Below, in pieces: positions 50,832 to 62,538 of a stretch of DNA of 64,000 bases. The notes beneath the pieces were generated by a model. It saw nothing but the letters and a program-made list of their open reading frames with translations, searched no databases and was not told where the DNA came from. Position numbers and translations under genes: made by a program. Source of the DNA: Stramonita haemastoma (lineage: Eukaryota > Mollusca > Gastropoda > Neogastropoda > Muricidae); NCBI GenBank assembly GCA_030674155.1, contig CM060324.1, positions 49,286,535 to 49,350,534 of the forward strand, in the 5' to 3' direction. How positions within the stretch are numbered: the first letter of the stretch is position 1; the number at the start of each line of letters is the position of its first letter.

Positions 50832-52797
50832 GATTATTCATGTATATTGTATACAATACTTACATGCCTCTGTCTAATATCACTTTTTGGTGGATAGACA
50901 TTAAAATTGAAGACACACACATACATACCAGTCTGTGTCAGTATCATGCAAACATTTTTGGGTTCTTTTTTTTTTTTCAAGCGAGAGAGAGAGTGTGTGT
51001 GTGCGTGTGTGTGTGTGAGTGTGTGTTGTGTGTGTGTGTGTGTACACATGAAGGAGATCAAATAATTATGCACATTAAAGATCCCATTATTCATGTCCAC
51101 ATTTGATGAGTTACGGAAAAAAATATACCCAGTATACATCTTGTAAGCTTGAATGCAGCTACCCTTATGCCGGGCAAAGAACAAAAAAAAATCATGATAA
51201 TGATGATTACCATGCCACAATCCTCTGGTCCCCAGTCCTGTGGTGACTGCAGTCCTATGCTAACTGTTTCTTGCAGTGGCTGGTGGAAAATATGTTACCT
51301 GTATTGTGTGTTCACAGGTGAGGTTTCTGGCCGATACCTGTGGTGATTTTGTAAAGGTGAGTCATGAGAAGATGTATTATTTTTAAAAGTTTGTTAGCGT
51401 TTCAACAAAGAACAAAGCATACTACATGTGTTTACTAACCACCATCACCACCACTACTACTACTACTACTGCTACTGCTACTGCTACTGCTACTGCTACT
51501 ACTACTACTATTATGCTGTGGCTACTACTACTATTGTATTTTTACACACACTTACACCAGTACACACACTGTGGCACTAAACAGATCCTGGCCTAATCAT
51601 CAATGTTCCATCAATTAACTGATTAAAGGTGGAGAAGATTGATTGCAGGCTGTGAATTTTTGCACATCAAATGATAAACTGACACACCAGACATCAGTCT
51701 GAGACAGGGTTTGCACTCTCCTTGAAACTCTTTCAACCTCCTTGAATTTTGAGGCCTTCTTTTCAACGTCTTAAATGCCCTGAAAATGGCCGAAATGTGT
51801 CTACCTGTGTCAGAACCTCCTTGAAAACCCTTGAAAATTAAAGCATTTTTGTCGAAAATATTATCTTGAAGGATGATAATGAGGTCAAGATACATTTTTG
51901 TGCCTCCCCTTCCCACAAGACAGTTCAAATGCCTCAGTGTGTGGATGTAACAAACCAGGAATAACAGACGACAAAGTGTCCAAAGGAGGTAAATACTGAT
52001 TTTGTGTATGTGCAGTAAGTTACCAAAAGTCATGTACTGATCACCCCAGTTGAAAGGATTTAGGATGTCATCATCATCCTGTGAGAGGATATTTAGTCAC
52101 TTACTTTAATGTGAGAGAATATATAGTCACTTACATTAATGTGAGAGAAGATTTAGTCACTTACTTTAATGTGAGAGAATATATAGTCACTTACATTAAT
52201 GTGAGAGAATATATAGTCACTTACTTTAATGTGAGAGAATATATAGCCACTTACTTAATGTATCTTTTTAACTCCCTTGCCTGATTGACACGTGTGCAGA
52301 TTTGAACAAAAACCTTTTGCTGTTTTGCCAACATCATGCTGAGTTTGTCCATTTCATAATCTTTTCCTCGTATCATATTAAAGTGTAATGCATTCATAAT
52401 TATGCTTAATGACTTTTTCGTGACAGATGTGTACATAAACAAGATGTGCTAAGTAAGATTTGTTTATTTTTCAGCAGTTTATGCTGTAATTCCATGAAGC
52501 AGTCAGTATATTGGAGTGAACCTTAGCGGTGGTGATTGCTCCTTACTGTTGTCCCTTGTTTCTAAGAGCAGACGACTGGTTCTTTTTCAGAAAGCTGATC
52601 TGGCTCTAGACCTCTCTGCTGTCCTCGGCAATGTCAGGTCAACACGGTGAGTAAGCCATCATTTTCTTTAACCGCAGAGGTGTAGTTAGTACTGCAGCAT
52701 GTCTCACACACACACACGCACGCACGCATGCACTCACACACACACACACACAACACACACACACAACACACACACAACACACTCACCACACAACACA

Positions 52798-52870
<73 letters not shown>

Positions 52871-52910
52871 CACACACACACACAACACACACACACACAC
52901 ACACACACAC

Positions 52911-52966
<56 letters not shown>

Positions 52967-53174
52967 CCTTCGGATGAGACTTTAAACCGAGGTCCCGTGT
53001 GCGAACGCACGCAGAACATCTTGCGCACACGTTAAATCCTGTTCCGCTTTTCGTAAGAGTAGGCCATCGTGTGCCGGTGGGAACAGATGACAATATTTAC
53101 AAAACTGCATACACACGGGACCGGATGAAAAAAAGCACATGATTGCTTATTCTGTTATCCTTGATATAAAAGAA

Positions 53175-53205
<31 letters not shown>

Positions 53206-55038
53206 ACACACACTCACACACACAGACACACAACACACACACACACAACCACACACACAACCACACACACACACACACAGAGATACACACAAACCAAATA
53301 AGTTTGCAAGCTTAGGCAACGTGTGAGTTTAACCTTCTTGCGTTGCATATGTTAGTGTAAAAGTCTTCCTAGTATTCATCACGCTGTGTGCACTTCTTTT
53401 TTCAAAAAGCCAGCTTTTCTAGGCATGTATGATGCCATAGGTTTACTCTTTCCATTCTTAGTGTGCAGCATATATCTGGCCTATTTTGGATTACTAAAGA
53501 TTGTGTGTATGTGTGTCCGCACATACAGAAACAGTTTATATTCTCATCTGACGTGTGTGTGCTCACATACAGAAACTCTGTTCATATTGTCATCTGAGGT
53601 GTGTGTAGGTGTGTGCGCTCATACAGAAACTTAGTTTATATTCTCATCTGAGGGTTATATTCTCATCTGAGGGACTTAAAAGGTCTGGGAAACCAATAAC
53701 TCAGGGGTGAAAAATCGCTGACTATTGTGATGGGTATGTGCTGATGTTCAGAACCTGTGTTGTGCTATATACATGCAGGGTTCGCGTTAGGATTTTTTAA
53801 AACCGGTACTGCCAGTTGCCATTTCAGAGACATCTTGACCAACTCCCCCAAAATCGGTCCCCAGAAAATAAAATCCGGTACGTACTGTGAACAAAACGAA
53901 ACTAATCAGTGAGGGGGTGGGGGAGGGGGGGATTGTTGGTTAGCAAAGCTAAATCTAAATTGAACGCGAATCTCTCAGACTTTGACTGCCATGCTGCTTG
54001 CTGCCACTCGCTTCTTGGGCATGAAGCCACGAAGGAAATAGGATTTTTTTCTAGCGCCTGTGCCACTGTCCGTGTCAGTCTGTTGTTTTGCATGGCATCA
54101 TTCGTGTGACTTATATTCTTCTTTCTTGTTTCTATGCTTAGCGCTCATCTAGATCTTTGTTCATTTTAGATTTGGTTTTCGACTCTTCTCTCTGAAAGCA
54201 ACGCGCAAATTCATAGTCATAGACCCTCGCTTTTGGCTTTTCGTAAGAGCAGGCCGTCGTGGGAACGGATTACATTTACAAAACTGCATACACACGGGGA
54301 CTGGATGTGAAAAAGCACAGGAGTGCTTATTCCATTATCCTTGATATAAAAGATTAAAAGAATACAGAATAAATAAATCTAGGCCCCATTTACTCGATGT
54401 GAATGGAAGTCGCTGTCATGCCGAGAAGAGCGCGAAGCTCTATTCTTTCACAGTAAAGCTTGCTGTTCTGCGTGCTAGGCTAATAATGAGGCTGGGCTAA
54501 AGATGGTCGTCGAAAGGGGTGGCAAGGGGTAGGTGCGGTAAGCACAGTACAGGCGCATGATAGACTGTCAGAAAACTTCACTTCAGACTTTTTTTTTTTA
54601 GACGGAAATCTAATCGGTCACAGGCAAACAGAACCGGTTCGCGGTACCGGCTGCTTCGAAAATTTTCGGTATTCCCTGTTTACAATCGGTAAAATACCGA
54701 CAATTACCGGTTATCGCGAACCCTGTACATGTATATCCGTAATGTTCAAAAATGTATAGGTTTACCTATCTAATGTTAACCATAAGCATATGAAAACCCT
54801 AAAACTGAGCAAAGGTAGCTGCGACTAAAAAAAAAATTCTGTAAGTGCAATTTCTGTGATCAACACTAATTATATCCAGCAGTGCAAGGGTGAATTACTC
54901 ATGCCAGGAAGGGCGGATTGTCTTTCTTTCAGGTTTGTGCTGGTGGCTGAAGATGGCGTGGTCAAAAAGATCAGTGTGGAGCCTGACGGTGCTGGCCTCA
55001 GCTGCAGCAGAGCTCAAGATGCCCTCAGTCTGGTGTAA
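47778..55038 (+). CDS. PRDX5: peroxiredoxin 5, mitochondrial (6 coding exons)
   Basis: Atypical 2-Cys peroxiredoxin that reduces H2O2, alkyl hydroperoxides and peroxynitrite using thioredoxin. Exons: 47778-47870, 49848-49975, 50605-50736, 51318-51356, 52591-52646, 54933-55038, all GT-AG. The protein has about 184 residues: a basic mitochondrial presequence (1-27), MPIK/VGDKLPAVDLYEG, the PGAFTPTC active site with peroxidatic Cys72, the CLSVND segment with Cys97, and VEPDGAGLSC with resolving Cys174. Spacing of the two catalytic cysteines (102) is close to human PRDX5 (104). Exon 2 lacks one G in the run at 49851-49853, otherwise it would read V-G-D in frame with exon 1. The C-terminus SLV is not a typical peroxisomal signal. 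Confidence 0.95.
48797..49005 (-). mobile_element. SINE family 1, partial (PRDX5 intron 1)
   Basis: Reverse copy from the tail (tttcaagggtaatgaaataa) to ttatagtctcacctgaaaag; the tRNA head is absent. Confidence 0.75.
49340..49455. repeat. imperfect (GT)n microsatellite
   Basis: GT with GTGC and GTAT variants in PRDX5 intron 1. Confidence 0.9.
49848..49975 (+). CDS. PRDX5: PRDX5 exon 2 (peroxidatic Cys)
   Basis: Acceptor cactcag, donor gtaagt. Encodes DKLPAVDLYEGDPGTKVNTS, then DLKGKVVMFGVPGAFTPTC and NN. The T-x-x-C of FTPTC is the catalytic site. The first codons need one extra G to stay in frame with exon 1. Confidence 0.9.
50020..50120 (-). mobile_element. LINE 3' tail (PRDX5 intron 2)
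   Basis: (ATT)n tail, then tatgtagcgctatatcttgt and caaatcaaagcgctttgatc, the reverse complement of the 3' end at 33085-33150. Confidence 0.62.
50222..50515 (+). mobile_element. SINE family 5 (PRDX5 intron 2)
   Basis: Head gatcggtggtctagaggtaa with B-box-like cgtttgaacccc, then aatggtggtctgggtgctag, agcgcacgcaaaagaaccca and tggcaaaactctgtagaaaa. It ends at the GT tract next to exon 3. It resembles a widespread mollusc SINE. Confidence 0.75.
50518..50600. repeat. (GT)n immediately upstream of PRDX5 exon 3
   Basis: The GT tract runs to four bases from the exon; the acceptor is acag directly after it, so no classical pyrimidine tract is present. Confidence 0.95.
50605..50736 (+). CDS. PRDX5: PRDX5 exon 3
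   Basis: 132 bases, phase 0/0, encoding DHAPGFIQNADALKAKGVSS, then IVCLSVNDPFVMGAWANTLG and ASNK. CLSVNDPFVMGAW is diagnostic of PRDX5. GT microsatellites abut both splice sites. Confidence 0.95.
50737..50829. repeat. (GT)n immediately downstream of PRDX5 exon 3
   Basis: The first GT of the tract is the exon 3 donor site (aag|gtgtgt). Confidence 0.95.
51050..51195 (+). mobile_element. SINE family 3, 3' part (PRDX5 intron 3)
   Basis: gagatcaaataattatgcac, then aagatcccattattcatgtc, atacccagtatacatctt and gaatgcagctacccttatgc. Missing its head. Confidence 0.7.
51318..51356 (+). CDS. PRDX5: PRDX5 exon 4 (microexon)
   Basis: 39 bases, acceptor gttcacag, donor gtgagt, encoding VRFLADTCGDFVK, phase 0/0. 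It matches the V-R-x-L-A-D segment of the family. Confidence 0.9.
51464..51540. repeat. (TAC)n/(TGCTAC)n microsatellite
   Basis: Trinucleotide repeat in PRDX5 intron 4. Confidence 0.92.
52080..52262 (+). repeat. 30-bp tandem repeat x6 (PRDX5 intron 4)
   Basis: Unit gtgagagaatatatagtcac followed by ttacattaat or ttactttaat, six near-identical copies. Confidence 0.92.
52591..52646 (+). CDS. PRDX5: PRDX5 exon 5
   Basis: 56 bases, acceptor tctttttcag, donor gtgagt, encoding KADLALDLSAVLGNVRST plus a split Arg codon (CG/G). It corresponds to the variable helix and the G-N-x-R-x-x-R strand. Confidence 0.9.
52700..52963. repeat. (CA)n microsatellite (PRDX5 intron 5)
   Basis: About 260 bases of CA with AACA breaks; abuts a SINE that continues into (AATA)n and CA to 53281. 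Confidence 0.95.
52964..53190 (+). mobile_element. SINE family 1, partial (PRDX5 intron 5)
   Basis: Starts directly after a 160-bp CA tract at gtccttcggatgagacttta and runs to a (AATA)n tail at 53172. Well preserved core gtgcgaacgcacgcagaaca. Confidence 0.82.
53776..54725. mobile_element. 950-bp non-autonomous DNA transposon, PRDX5 intron 5
   Basis: Ends are inverted: cagggttcgcg at 53776 and cgcgaaccctg at 54715-54725, with further similarity inward including ccggta. It is flanked by a 6-bp direct repeat TACATG (53770-53775 and 54726-54731). No transposase is seen. A SINE tail (54235-54380) is nested inside. The superfamily is not assigned; CAGGG ends recall hAT but the duplication is 6 bp, not 8. 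Confidence 0.8.
54235..54385 (+). mobile_element. SINE family 1, 3' part, nested in the DNA transposon
   Basis: ggcttttcgtaagagcaggc through ccttgatataaaagattaaa. It lies wholly within the 950-bp element, so it inserted later or was carried along. Confidence 0.75.
54933..55038 (+). CDS. PRDX5: PRDX5 exon 6 (resolving Cys, stop)
   Basis: Acceptor tctttctttcag. Encodes FVLVAEDGVVKKISVEPDGA, then GLSCSRAQDALSLV and TAA at 55036-55038. G-L-S-C carries the resolving cysteine. The last codons and stop lie in the first unit of a 32-bp tandem triplication. Confidence 0.95.
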
Positions 55039-55113
55039 CACTCCACCAGGATGCCCTCAGTCTGGTGTAACACTCCACCAGGATGCCCTCAGTCTGATGT
55101 AACACTCTACCAA
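55018..55113 (+). repeat. 32-bp x3 tandem repeat across the PRDX5 stop
   Basis: Units at 55018-55049, 55050-55081 and 55082-55113. The first two are identical; the third has a few substitutions. The unit starts gatgccctcagtctggtgt. It contains the stop codon, so copies two and three are 3' UTR. Confidence 0.95.
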
Positions 55114-55480
55114 GATGCTGCCTGCCTGACTGGGCATTTTTTTTTTTTTTCTTTTTTTTTCCCTGTCAGAGCTGCCATGGTTTGGGATTTGTGTGTATGT
55201 GTGTGTTATGTGAAGGGGAAAAAAAAGGGAGTTTGATGACAGGTATGTCAGAAGAACACAAGTATCCGTTGCTGTTTCTAGCGTGTATTCCAGCATATTT
55301 GTTTTCCAAGACTGTATTTTGTTTACAGATTAAATGTTCCTCTCCTATCCCTTCCTGTTTTACTATTGGTGAGAACAGATGCATTTTTATAAAAATAAAA
55401 AAAAGGGGGGGGAGGGGGGGAGAAATGTTTCTTTTCACTGTCAGTTTTAAAGCAAATGACTGAACATCTCCTGTCAAATT
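55039..55480 (+). other. PRDX5: PRDX5 3' UTR (probable)
   Basis: Follows the stop codon; holds the 32-bp repeat tail and a T-rich run. An AATAAA at 55394-55399 followed by G-rich sequence is the nearest polyadenylation signal candidate. No further coding frame is seen. Confidence 0.4.
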
Positions 55481-58437
55481 TGTGTTTATTACTGGAAGGT
55501 ATTGCTATGCAAACACACTTAAATCTACTCTTTACTCAGTACTGAATCTCCAGGATTTTTAATGTGTTAAGTATAATTTTTCTCTTTAAAAACAACTATA
55601 AAATATGTGATCACTAATTGTCATATTTTTTGTCATGGTCCGTATTACCTGGTTGGGACTTGCCAGAGTTTATTCTTTTTTTTATTGTTCATACCTATTA
55701 TGATGTTTTAAGATTATGATTTTCATATGAAGTAGAAAAGAACTTGCTTCCAAGAAGTCAGTATTATTGATCATACACACGTTTGTCACATATTTGATCA
55801 ACTTTGTGTTACTTCTGGTTTTTGTTTTATTGAGACTTTGCTTCCAGAAAATCAGCATTATCAAAAATTGTTACATATTTGACAAAAAGTTTCTTGTTTT
55901 TGCTTTTAGTATTATTGAAAATTGCTTTGGAAAAGTTCAGCATTGTCAAACATACACACTTTATGTGTTCAGGTTTGTCATTTCTTGTTTTTGGTTTATT
56001 ATCAAATGATTTTTTGTTAAGTTTGTTCAGAACTCAACATTTTTTTTCTGTGGTTAATTGCTATAACAAATCACCCTGGATGTATAAATCAACAAAAATG
56101 CAAGATGCAGAGAACAGGCAAGTCTGTGGAACAACACATCACAAGTCACTAGGACTGTACCATTCTATGTAATGCTCAAAACAAGAACATCATTCTCAGA
56201 ACCTTGCAACAAGGTGACGTAATATATGCAAATGAGACTAGGATATTTATGTGAATGACTGGGTCAGGAAAGGACCAGATGGCATGTCAGTGTTACAGTT
56301 TGCTTGACTATCGCTCATGATAACGATCTGTTCTGTTTGGACTCATAGTGTTGGTTATAAGTTTTGTCCAACAGCAGTGATTTTATTGTGCTTCACAAGC
56401 AGGCTGTTTTTATCTTACAGATAGAACAGGCTTTGTGTAACTGATGAATTTATTTTGTTTCCCTTGGGGGCTGTTTTATTTTACAGATATTGACAGTAGT
56501 AGGCTTTGTCTAACTCTGATGGTATCATTTTGGTCCATCAACCAAGCTCACAGCCAATGGTATTATCGTCCCTGGTGTATTTGCAGTTGGTCTTCCCTTG
56601 AATGATCTTTGAATGATCTTTATTTTTCGAGGGTTACAGAGTAAGCATTACATACTTTTTTTCATCCGGCCCCTTGAAATGTATGGTGTCCCTTTATTAC
56701 ACCTGTCAATACTGAAAGACCTTGTTTTCATGTTTAAAACCATGAAAGGCAGGTATATACATGTACTCGGTGTTGATTTCAAGTTTTGTTCATGCACATT
56801 TAAGTTTACAATCATGGTTTTAACACAGCATATTTTGTGTACGAAGTCATCTTTTATTTTTGTTATGTACATCTCGATTACTGTTACTATCTTTTTTTTT
56901 TTTTTTGGCTGTTGGTTCATGGTTTTGTTGTTGTTTTGGGATGAAATCTCTATTATTGTTACTTTGTATATACATTTATTCAGATTTATTTATACATTCT
57001 TTTTGGCTGTTGGTTCATGGTTTTGTTATTGTTTTGTGATTTTTATTTTCGATTTTTATTTTCTGTATTCATGAAAGCTTTATATTCATTTATCAGCTTT
57101 ATTTATAGAGGGTTTATTGTCAACATTGTATGTGTTCAGATTGCAAGGACAGCTATTAAACCTGACAAAATGATAAATCATGTGATTTGTTATAGTGAAA
57201 CTGTTACGTGAAAATGCGTGCTGTTTTTTTCTTTCTTTCATGTTATCTTTCAAAATCTGTTGGTTTTTTTACATACATATTGACTCAGTCTGAAGACGCA
57301 AGATAACTGTGTTCTTAATCTTGTTATGTTGTTTTCATCTGTTGTTTATCATCACTCCTGTTGCTAGCTGCCAGTGGTATTGAACTCGACTCTAAACTTG
57401 ACTAAGTTGTCTCCAGAGCTGCTGTCATCGGTATGGAGAAGTCCCCAAACTATTTTTGTAGTAGCATCCACTTGTAACGAACAGCCTTCCACACACACAC
57501 AACACAACACTTTCCAAGTATACTGCAAGAGCCAACTCTCATGTGAAAATGACAAGACTTTTATTTAGGATAATTAGTATTTTAGCCTTTATACAAAGTT
57601 TTCTTTGATATTGTCAATGAATGAGAACTAGTGACACCATTCTGCTGACATTTTTCTTCTTTAACTGTCTAAGGAATTTAAAACAAAACAAAACAAAAAA
57701 AGGAAACAGAAAAAAAAATGTTTCCAAATACTTCGACACCAATTCGCAACTGACAAACTAGAGCAATCTTATCTGAAGTAAAATATATTCATTCCAACAA
57801 AATAAGCACCTGGAAGAAAAAAGCTGACAGAGAAAATAAAATAATACAGATGATGCCTTATATCATCTGTTTAACTGAAGAAGGAAAACGTTGTAAGCAT
57901 ATGCAGCAAAGAGTCGACTTTTTTGTGCGAAATCACTGAAAAGAGAAATGGCCACACAAAAAACTCCCCCTCCCCCCTTGTTTTACATGAATCAGACAAA
58001 ACAAGAAATTGCACTTGATGAAAAAATTAGTATATTATAAAAACCTTGCAGAAAAATAACAGTTTCAAACAAAAAAATTTAAAATGATGAAAATTCAAAC
58101 AAAATGAGAACTTTGTGCAGCTTTTTGAGTTCACTACTTTGATAGTGATTTTTGAATATTTGAAATACACATCAATGCTCACCATCAAATATTTTTCTAA
58201 ATACCACAAGGATATTAGCTGGGAGCAAACATTTCACTTACTTTTATTGATAATAATAAATATTTCCCATTGCTAACATTCATTATAGATAGAAAATCAA
58301 AGTTTCATTTCTTCTCAAAACATCACAGTTCATCTTTTTCAAATGATTTTTTTTCCATGTAAAAACTTCAAATACAATCCAAAGAAAACCTAGTTATCTC
58401 CACATCTGTCTAGCTCTACTAATTTTGACTCTGCTGC

Positions 58438-58468
<31 letters not shown>

Positions 58469-59440
58469 CAACCAACCAAACAAAACCAGTGCCAATTATC
58501 ACTCATAATATCTCCACTAAAGCAGGAAAATAAACTGACAAAAACAAGCAATGCAAAATAAAATAATAGATTGACAAACACAAGCTCAACAGGAAGTCGC
58601 TTTATAAAAAATCTTTTCAAAAATTAAGGACAGACTTCTCTTCAAAAGAATGACAAGATAGCACAGTTTCATTTTCAGATTTCCCAAAGTGTGCAGAATG
58701 ATCGTTATGAATCCTGACAATTATGAAGCACAGTGATTGAATAAGACGCACATCGACAGAAAAAAAAACCAGTACAAAACCATGGTTTCCAGACCCTGCC
58801 GATACAGATAATAGAAAAAAAAAACCACCTTTCTTCAACAGCCTTCAACTCAATCACAGTGTCTTTTCACCAAGCTGAAATCAAGGACTGAAACCAAAAC
58901 GTCCATTTCACAAGAGTTCAGTTTGAAATCTCGTTTCCAAGTAAACTTCATTTTTCAATTCTCCTGACTGGTGATCCATTTCACTTCAAGCTCTTCATGA
59001 GCAGGGTTATGACTTGAGTCAGCAGCAAGTCACAGCACCATTTTGCCTTAGAAACTAAAAAAAAATAATAATAAAAAACAAAACCAAAAAAAGTTGCTAG
59101 GCCTGTGTGACACTTTAACACTGCAGGGTCTCATGTTTGTCATCCAAGCTAAAACACTTGCACATAGACCGTTTACCCATGGTTTGTGGATGGAAATTGA
59201 GAGTTTGGGGGGGGGGGTCTCCCCAACTTCAAATGGGAATAAAAAAACCTGCAATCTCTCACTTACTTGATGGGTATACTTACACTTACTAGACAACCAA
59301 TCTTCCACATCAAGTCACAAAAAGAATTCATGACCAAATTATCTCCACCATTCAGGTTTTTTAGTTGGGACATAAGACATGAAGCTTTGCCACCACTGAG
59401 GCACCTGTTCGAGGGGATTCTTCACCCGGGGTTTATCTCC
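55480..59440. other. AT-rich stretch without a supported gene
   Basis: No coding exon is seen on either strand. A tail-like fragment (ttatttttcgagggttacag with tttttttcatccggcccc, 56615-56675) resembles the SINE tails. The 57600-59100 part is free of SINEs and microsatellites and could be the 3' UTR of a gene beyond the right edge, on the minus strand; this is a guess. Confidence 0.4.
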
Positions 59441-59443
59441 CCC

Positions 59444-59720
59444 TTAAGCCCTTTGGATGAGACTATAAACTGAGGTCCTGTGTGCAAATGCACGCAGAAC
59501 ATCTTGCTCACACGTTAAAACCAATTCCACCTTTCAGAAGAGTAGGCCACTGCATGCGAGCAGAAACAGATGTCAAATTTTTGTTTAAAATGCATACACA
59601 CTGGTGTCATGTTTAGACATCATCCCTGAAGTCAGAATGCCGCTACCTTAATGGTGGGCAAAAACCGTTGCATACACAAAATCTCACCACTGGTGAGCTT
59701 CAGAGCTCTAGAGGAACGAG
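59444..59720 (+). mobile_element. hybrid SINE: family 1 core, family 3 tail
   Basis: ttggatgagactataaactg and gcacgcagaacatcttgctc, then tgtcatgtttagacatcatc, then gtcagaatgccgctacctta and ctcaccactggtgagcttca. Same architecture as the copy at 43795. Confidence 0.75.
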
Positions 59721-59854
59721 AGAGAGAAAAAAAAGAGAAAAATATGGACCAACACACCATGGAAACTGACAAATGCAACACAGCAATGCACACACAGATG
59801 CCTGATCACTGATTTGTCACAACTTTTCGGATAAAATACAGAACTTGTCTTTCT

Positions 59855-60080
59855 TTTGCCAAACTATTTCAGGGATAAAATTAACTGAAGCTCTGTCTCT
59901 CATTTGTGCAGAACTATTTCAGGGATAAAATCAACAGAAGCTATGTTTTTCTTTTTGTGCACAACTATTTTAGGAATAAAAATTAACAGAAGCTGTCTTT
60001 CTTTTTGTGCAAAACTATTTTGTGAATAAAATCAACAGAAGCGTTGTCCTTCCGTTTGTGTACGACTATTTTAGGAATGA
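59855..60080 (+). repeat. about 60-bp tandem repeat x4
   Basis: Recurring aactatttcagggataaaat and agaagctgtctttctttttg, four diverged copies. Confidence 0.8.
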
Positions 60081-60305
60081 CACTGACAAATGATAAATTC
60101 TCCTCTTGACTTTTGCCGTTGAAGGATTTCATTTTGGTTTCACTCCCACATTGCAGCTGGCTGAAAGAGGCTCTGAGATAACAACTGGTACCTAGTCAGA
60201 ATGAGCATATTCCTCTGCTACAGCCCTTTTTTTCTGTTATGATTTATGACAATGAGCTATTACAATTGAATATTTGGAAACAGGAATACTGTGAAAACAC
60301 AGAAC

Positions 60306-60306
60306 A

Positions 60307-60361
<55 letters not shown>
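60306..60361. repeat. (CA)n microsatellite
   Basis: About 27 pure units. Confidence 0.95.
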
Positions 60362-60363
<2 letters not shown>

Positions 60364-60961
60364 CAATCAAAACACAAATATGACACAATCTCATTTAAAA
60401 AAAAAAAAAAAAGGAGAGATAACTCTCAACTAAGAGCATGACAAAATGTATGCGACATGTTATACAGCAACATCATGAGGGCAAAAAAAAAAAGTAGGAA
60501 TAGTTTTCAAAATGAAAACATTATTAAGTCAAAGTCATTTACTTCACTGACCAATAACAAATGTGAAACCATTCTAAACTTTGAATGATCTCTTGATTTG
60601 CTCACATCTGCCACATTCATTTGAATATAGGCTATATATATATATATTCAAATTGTTTCACATAATTAAAAACCCAAGGACACACTTCCCCCTGCTGAAT
60701 ACGGGTGATGTTCCAATTTCTATCGAGACATTTTGAGTTCAGTTCTGCCATGTTCAGCTCAGTTCATGACTGTGACCACAGATCTGAAATCAGCTGAATT
60801 CACTCGTAGTAGTACCCTAATGTTCTCCTCCTCATCCATTCTACAGTGATATCTTTCTTATCTGTCAGGACTTTTTGTTTTGCACTTTGTGTATTTCCAC
60901 ACTGCATCTTTTTTTTTTCGCATGTAGTCATTTTCTTTACCGTCTGCAAAATCAGTGCTTT

Positions 60962-60992
<31 letters not shown>

Positions 60993-61310
60993 GGAGTGGG
61001 GATGGTTAATTTAAAATACACACAAAATCAACAGCAATGACAGTATCTACACCAAAGAAAGTTGGCTGGTTTCTTTGAATACTCTCTCTCTCTCTCTCTC
61101 TCTCCTCTCTCTCAAAATTCTTTTTCTATATGTAAATTCATATGCATGCAACTATGAATTGAAAAAAAAATTACCCAAACAAAGAAGAGGCGAACATGCC
61201 AGTTCTGTTCCATCAGGACTACACTCTTGCCGAAGAAGAAGAAGAAGAGAAAGCTTTTGAGCTGACCAGCCTTATAAAACTTTTTTTTTTTACAGACAGC
61301 ATGCATCAAC

Positions 61311-61652
61311 GGGATAGCCTAGTGGTCAGAACATTCCGCTCGCAATTTGATGACCCGGGTTTGATTCCCATTCGCTGGGATTTTTCCCCTGGAGTTAACA
61401 TCAGTGCTGACTCCCCTCCCCCAAAATTCCTCTGGATGAGACTATAAACCGAGGCCCCGTGTGCGAACGCACGCAGAACATCTTATGCACATGTTAAATC
61501 CTATTCCGCTTTTCATAAGAGTAGGTCATTGTGTGCTGGTGACAAGATTTACAAAACTGCATGCACACAGGGAATGGATGTAAAATAAAAAGCACATAAG
61601 TACTTATTCCATTATCCTCGATATAAAAGAATAAATAAATATATTAATAAAA
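61311..61652 (+). mobile_element. SINE family 1, full length
   Basis: tRNA-like head with A box (tagcctagtggtcagaac) and B box (ggtttgattcccattc), then cctggagttaacatcagtgc, a core with tgtgcgaacgcacgcagaac, a segment ending in actggatgtaaa-type sequence, and a tail cattatcctcgatataaaag plus AATAAAT repeats. This is the best reference copy for the family in the window. Confidence 0.88.
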
Positions 61653-61867
61653 ATAAATAAACTGCTCTACTGCAGCAGGTCAGCTGAAGTGCACCATAAA
61701 ATGCCCCACTATGCTGGCACATATATGGCACAGGTTTACATGCAACACAGAAGTTTTTTCCGAAGCCCAACATGATAATGTCTGATGCATGCACAAAACA
61801 GGCTCCTCCTTCATGCAAAAGAAAAAAAACAACCTTACTTTACACTCTACTTGTTTAATATAAACTC

Positions 61868-61879
61868 TGTGTGTGTGTG

Positions 61880-61935
<56 letters not shown>
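61868..61935. repeat. (GT)n microsatellite
   Basis: GT tract with one break. Confidence 0.95.
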
Positions 61936-61937
<2 letters not shown>

Positions 61938-62538
61938 CATGCATGAGTGCGTTTGCATGCATGTCAAACATGGATGAGCTTCCCTCTGTTTAATCCAGTA
62001 AACTGTGTGCGAAACTATATCGTTTAATTTATTGACAAATAATCACACATAAAACAAAAATGATCTTTAAAAAAAAATGTTTTAAAAGCACATCAGATTA
62101 TAGAAAAAATTGATTAAGATGCTCTCCAAATGTTTATACATAAACATCAATCAATACCATGTTGATTCAAAGTACAAAAAAAAAAAAGAAATAAAGAATA
62201 ATAGCTAAATAATGACTGACACAGCTACAGTTTGTCTGTACCTTCATAGAATACAAATGAAGATGTGCATTTTACATAAAACTGTTCTCATGGTATTTTT
62301 TTAGAACTACTGTCATATCGACAGAGCACAACAACAAAAAGTTCAAAGAAACCTTGTCGGCAATGGGATGGTTACGACAAACTAACATGGTTAAAACGAA
62401 CTAACATACCTTTTTCTGTAGACATCGAGAGATACGAGCTGTCTTTGCGAAAGTCCAGTCAATGTCATATGACAAAAACTGGCTTGCTTATTAATTTAAC
62501 TTGTTCAGCCTTCATCGCCTCTTTTACTCCCTGTTGTC

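Noticed and set aside
52080..52262. CRISPR array
   Set aside because: The repeats are directly tandem with no unique spacers, in a eukaryotic intron.
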